From: Methanomicrobiales archaeon | GTDB taxonomy: Archaea; Halobacteriota; Methanomicrobia; Methanomicrobiales; Methanoculleaceae | Direction of reading: 5' to 3' | NCBI GenBank assembly: GCA_012797575.1 | Contig: JAAZOW010000183.1 | Coordinates: 1 to 8,491, forward strand | DNA length: 8,491 bases | Part shown: positions 6,202 through 8,491 of the stretch, piece by piece | Numbering within the stretch: the stretch's first letter is position 1 | How the letters are laid out: each line of letters begins with the position of its first letter | Position numbers and translations under genes: made by a program | The notes under the pieces: model-generated | Told to the model about the DNA's origin: nothing | The model's input: only the letters and a program-made list of their open reading frames with translations | The model's database searches: none

Positions 6202-7509
6202 TCACCCTCCGGCCTGGACCAGGGTTGCGATCAGCGTGATCAGCAGGATCGCCGGAACGCAGTATCGGATGAGCACCACATAGGCCCTCTGCTGCCACCC
6301 GCACCCGCCGATCTCATCACAGATCCGGGTCCGGTCCATGTACCATCCCCCGACGACGCTTATGATGAGGCCTGCTATGATCAGGCCGAGCGTCCCGAAG
6401 AGGTAGTCGCTCAGGTCGAGGAACGGGACCCCGAAGAGGTCGAGTTCAAGGGCCGTGTAGCTGAGAGCTGACGGGAGCCCGAGGAGCATGATCACGCCAA
6501 AGATGAGGCGTGTTGCACGCTTCCGGGTGTAGCCGAACGAGTCGATCATGGTCGCCACCGGTACCTCGAACATGGATACCGCGGATGTGAGTGCTGCGGC
6601 AAAGAGCATGGCAAAGAAGAGTGCCCCGAGGATCATGCCGAACCGCATCTCAAGGAAGACCGCGGGCAGGGTGATGAACGCGAGGTTCACACCGGATGCA
6701 GGGTCGAGGCCTGCGGTGAAGACCAGGGGGAAGATGACGAGTCCTGCAAGGATCGCGATCAGCATATCGGCGACGGCTATGACGGAGGCGTTCCGGAAGA
6801 GGTTGCCCCCCTCCAGATAACTTCCGTAGGTGAGCATAACGCCCATGCCCACCGAGAGCGAGAAGAAGGCCTGCCCGAACGCTGCGGTCCAGACGGTCGG
6901 GTCGGAGAGCCGCGAGTAGTCGGGGGAGAGGTAGAACGCGATCCCGTCTGCAGCCCCCGTCTGGGTGAGCGCAAAGACCACGAGGAAGAGGAGGATCACG
7001 ACGAGGATCGGGATCAGGATCCGGGATATCATCTCGATCCCTTCCTTGACTCCGGAGCGCACCGTCAGGAACACGGCCACTCCGGAGATGAAGAAGAAGA
7101 TGAGCGGGATGTAAGAGCCGGTGAATGCAGCAAAGTCCGTCGGCTGGCCGACGGTGAAGAAGAGGGCGTAGGCGAGTACCCAGCTTGTGATCACGAGGTA
7201 GTAGCTGAGGACCAGGGCGGCTATGGCGACGACGGCGAGACCTGCAACGGAGAGGCGATCCCGCATGGATCGAAACGCGGTGAGCACCGATGTCTTCGTG
7301 CTACGCCCTATGGCAAACTCAAGCACCATCAGGGGAAGGCCGAAGAGGAAGACCGAGATCAGGTATGGGATCAGGAACGCACCGCCGCCGTTGGCGCCCA
7401 CGATGTAGGGGAATCGCCAGATGTTCCCGATCCCTACGGCTGATCCGATGCTTGCAAGAATAAAGCCCGCAGTCGAGGACCACTGTTCTCTTCCCGTACC
7501 TTCTGCCAT
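6202..7509 (-). CDS. Sodium-dependent amino-acid transporter, NSS (SNF) family, MhsT-like
   Basis: Sodium-coupled importer of the neurotransmitter:sodium symporter family. It has 435 residues with about 11 hydrophobic segments, typical of prokaryotic members that lack TM12. TM1 contains GSAVGIGNIWRFPY (N29 is the Na1-site asparagine, R32 the conserved extracellular-gate arginine), then NGGGAFLIPY. TM6 has FFSLSVGMG (215-223), aligning with LeuT FFTLSLGFG; S217 replaces the sodium-liganding Thr254 and M222 replaces Phe259. GMG is the pattern of MhsT, a carrier of bulky hydrophobic amino acids, so a similar substrate is plausible. TM8 shows AAALTSAVSMFEVP, where hydroxyls contribute to Na2. The start at 7509 (MAEGTGREQW) is chosen over longer in-frame extensions because AGGAG lies 7 bases upstream and family members begin shortly before the REQWSS motif. 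It is monocistronic, convergent with the SSS gene and divergent from the amidohydrolase gene. Confidence 0.93.
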   Translation of the reverse strand: MAEGTGREQWSSTAGFILASIGSAVGIGNIWRFPYIVGANGGGAFLIPYLISVFLFGLPLMVLEFAIGRSTKTSVLTAFRSMRDRLSVAGLAVVAIAALVLSYYLVITSWVLAYALFFTVGQPTDFAAFTGSYIPLIFFFISGVAVFLTVRSGVKEGIEMISRILIPILVVILLFLVVFALTQTGAADGIAFYLSPDYSRLSDPTVWTAAFGQAFFSLSVGMGVMLTYGSYLEGGNLFRNASVIAVADMLIAILAGLVIFPLVFTAGLDPASGVNLAFITLPAVFLEMRFGMILGALFFAMLFAAALTSAVSMFEVPVATMIDSFGYTRKRATRLIFGVIMLLGLPSALSYTALELDLFGVPFLDLSDYLFGTLGLIIAGLIISVVGGWYMDRTRICDEIGGCGWQQRAYVVLIRYCVPAILLITLIATLVQAGG

Positions 7510-7516
7510 ACCGTCT

Positions 7517-7521
7517 CTCCT
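7517..7521 (-). promoter_or_regulatory. Ribosome-binding site that fixes the NSS start
   Basis: On the minus strand AGGAG (within TGAGGAG) lies 7 bases before the ATG at 7509. This supports the 435-residue protein over a 464-residue extension starting at 7596. Confidence 0.7.
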
Positions 7522-7525
7522 CACT

Positions 7526-7539
7526 GCCCATCCGTGGGC
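7526..7539. repeat. Small stem-loop in the NSS 5' region
   Basis: GCCCA-TCCG-TGGGC forms a 5-bp stem with a 4-base loop just upstream of the NSS ribosome-binding site. It could hinder or tune translation of the transporter, or be chance. Confidence 0.3.
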
Positions 7540-7550
7540 GCATGCTGGTC

Positions 7551-7556
7551 TATTAG
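7551..7556 (-). promoter_or_regulatory. Weak TATA-like element for the NSS gene
   Basis: CTAATA on the minus strand is the best AT-rich candidate at a suitable distance from the start at 7509. It implies transcription starting near 7525-7530. The match is poor. Confidence 0.25.
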
Positions 7557-7587
7557 CCCCCACAGCGCAAGGCGTATGATTGAATGG

Positions 7588-7613
7588 GCGATACACAGCG
7601 AATACTGTATCGC
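7588..7613. promoter_or_regulatory. Perfect 8-bp inverted repeat, candidate operator
   Basis: GCGATACA (7588-7595) and TGTATCGC (7606-7613) are exact reverse complements separated by 10 bases. The repeat lies in the divergent intergenic region about 80 bases upstream of the NSS start and 130-156 bases upstream of the amidohydrolase ATG. The dyad size and spacing suit a dimeric helix-turn-helix regulator. No regulator gene is in the window. Confidence 0.45.
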
Positions 7614-7639
7614 TTCGAGCGGGGAGGCTTCCCCCGATC

Positions 7640-7653
7640 CATCCTGCAGGATG
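7640..7653. promoter_or_regulatory. Perfect 14-bp palindrome, candidate operator
   Basis: CATCCTGCAGGATG reads identically on both strands with no spacer. It lies 27 bases from the 8-bp inverted repeat in the same divergent intergenic region. A contiguous 14-bp palindrome is unlikely by chance in 234 bases, on the order of one to two percent. Confidence 0.4.
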
Positions 7654-7703
7654 ATATGCCTATCCGATGGGATCCCCACACCAGCCCGGTGGTGACCAAT
7701 GCA

Positions 7704-7711
7704 CTTTTGTA
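7704..7711 (+). promoter_or_regulatory. Weak TATA-like element for the amidohydrolase gene
   Basis: CTTTTGTA is the most AT-rich stretch ahead of the ATG at 7744 and would place transcription start near 7733. It is a poor match to the archaeal consensus. Confidence 0.25.
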
Positions 7712-7743
7712 TCCGGCTACCCCCATACTGAGTGGAAAAGAGT

Positions 7744-8491
7744 ATGAACATCGATTCCCTGGCGGGGGGGAGAAGGGGTTGAGCGGTCGCTACCCGTTCC
7801 TCTTCTCCATCCCCCATGGGGGCGTCTCGGTCCCGCCCGAGGTCCGGGGTTTTGTGAGCCTCTCGCGGAAGGATATAGCCTTCAACAGCGATCCGCATAC
7901 CCGCCTCCTCTACGGATTTGATGATGTGGCGGAGGCCCTGGTCGACTTTGAGGTCTCCCGGGTCTTCGTCGATGCCAACCGGGCGCCCTACGAGTACCCG
8001 CCGCGTGCTCAGGACGGCGTGGTCAAGATGATCACGCAGGACGGCACCCCTGTGTACCGGAAGGGTTTCGCGCCCGGGAGGGAGTTGATAGGGGTCCTCC
8101 TGCAGAGGTACTACTTCCCGTTCCATAACCGGCTGGCCGACCTCATCGACGCCCACCCGATCGAGGTCGCCTTTGACTGCCACAGCATGTTGCCCCACGC
8201 CCCCCAGACCCGGATGGATGCAGGCCGGCCGCGCCCCCTCTTCTGCCTGAGCAACCGGGGCGATACGACCGGGCAGCCCCTCCGGAAGGGAGGCCTCGTG
8301 ACCTGTCCGCCGGAGTGGCTCTCGGCCCTTGCCCGGTCGTTCCAGGCGGAGTTTGACGGTGAGGGGCGGGTCGCGATGAACGATCCCTTCAGGGGCGGGT
8401 TCATATCGATCGCACACCACCGGCGGACGCAGACCCCCTGGATCCAGATCGAGGTCAACCGCGATCTCTATGGGACGGGGGATCCTGCTGC
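7744..8491 (+). CDS. N-formylglutamate amidohydrolase family protein (3' end outside the window; possible 5' frameshift)
   Basis: Metal-dependent amidohydrolase of the HutG/FGase family, which releases formate from N-formylglutamate in histidine breakdown; the substrate here is not established. From 7791 the frame reads YPFLFSIPHGGVSVPPEVR and continues open to the window edge. Family marks are SIPHGG, the DPHTRLLYGF block, FVDANRAPYE, FDCHSM, NDPFRGG and IQIEVNRDLY. About 233 residues from YPF are visible, close to the full family length of 250-270. The start is problematic. ATG 7744 gives GC-biased codons (MNIDSLAGG) but is out of frame with the conserved region and stops at 7780-7782; one additional G in the G7 run (7764-7770) would join the two as MNIDSLAGGEKGLSGRYPF. 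In the frame as written, the alternatives are TTG 7779, GTG 7692 or ATG 7656, whose upstream codons look non-coding. It is divergent from the NSS gene. Confidence 0.82.

Noticed and set aside
7510..7596. N-terminal extension of the NSS transporter from 7596
   Set aside because: The extension is not hydrophobic or family-like, and AGGAG is correctly spaced only for ATG 7509.
7699..7731. Ten-codon frame after GGTGA (ATG 7699)
   Set aside because: Too short, ribosome-binding spacing only 4 bases, and no link to a downstream start.
7521..8420. 299-residue frame on the minus strand opposite the amidohydrolase
   Set aside because: It mirrors a gene with clear family motifs on the plus strand and shows no domain of its own; long shadow frames are normal in GC-rich coding DNA.

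Overview
The window looks like chromosome from a high-GC methanogenic archaeon of the Methanomicrobiales. A Methanoculleus-like genome is my impression rather than something the sequence proves. The support is a citramalate synthase resembling the methanogen CimA type, AT-rich TATA-like elements about 25 nt ahead of probable transcription starts, short oligo-T runs after stop codons, GGTGA/GGAG ribosome-binding sites, and strongly GC-biased third codon positions in the main genes.

Layout. Positions 1-396 hold the end of a small lipoprotein gene with an NTF2/DUF4878-like look, cut off at the window edge. Positions 397-799 are a 400-base gap with no convincing gene; a TATA-like box lies near its right end. 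Positions 800-4459 form a tight three-gene operon, cimA-ilvB-ilvN, whose neighbouring frames overlap by 29 and 4 bases. Its products link the pyruvate (citramalate) route to 2-oxobutyrate with acetolactate/acetohydroxybutyrate synthase. That gives threonine-independent entry into isoleucine and the common branch to valine and leucine. A T-tract and a new promoter follow. Next is a two-gene unit: an unlisted 35-residue single-helix membrane peptide (4557-4664), whose stop codon directly abuts the start of a sodium:solute symporter (4665-6182).

On the other strand, tail to tail with that symporter, is a neurotransmitter:sodium symporter family amino-acid transporter (7509 down to 6202). Its TM6 carries a GMG motif like MhsT. 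A 234-base divergent intergenic region separates it from an N-formylglutamate amidohydrolase family gene that runs off the right edge. This intergenic region contains two strong inverted repeats, which are candidate operators. The amidohydrolase gene seems to need one extra G in a G7 run to join its best ATG to the conserved frame.

Overall this is a neighbourhood of branched-chain amino-acid synthesis, sodium-coupled uptake and a possible amide hydrolase. The most notable points are the tiny peptide coupled to the symporter, the palindromic divergent promoter region and the possible homopolymer frameshift. I see no CRISPR array, insertion sequence, tRNA, rRNA or defence system.
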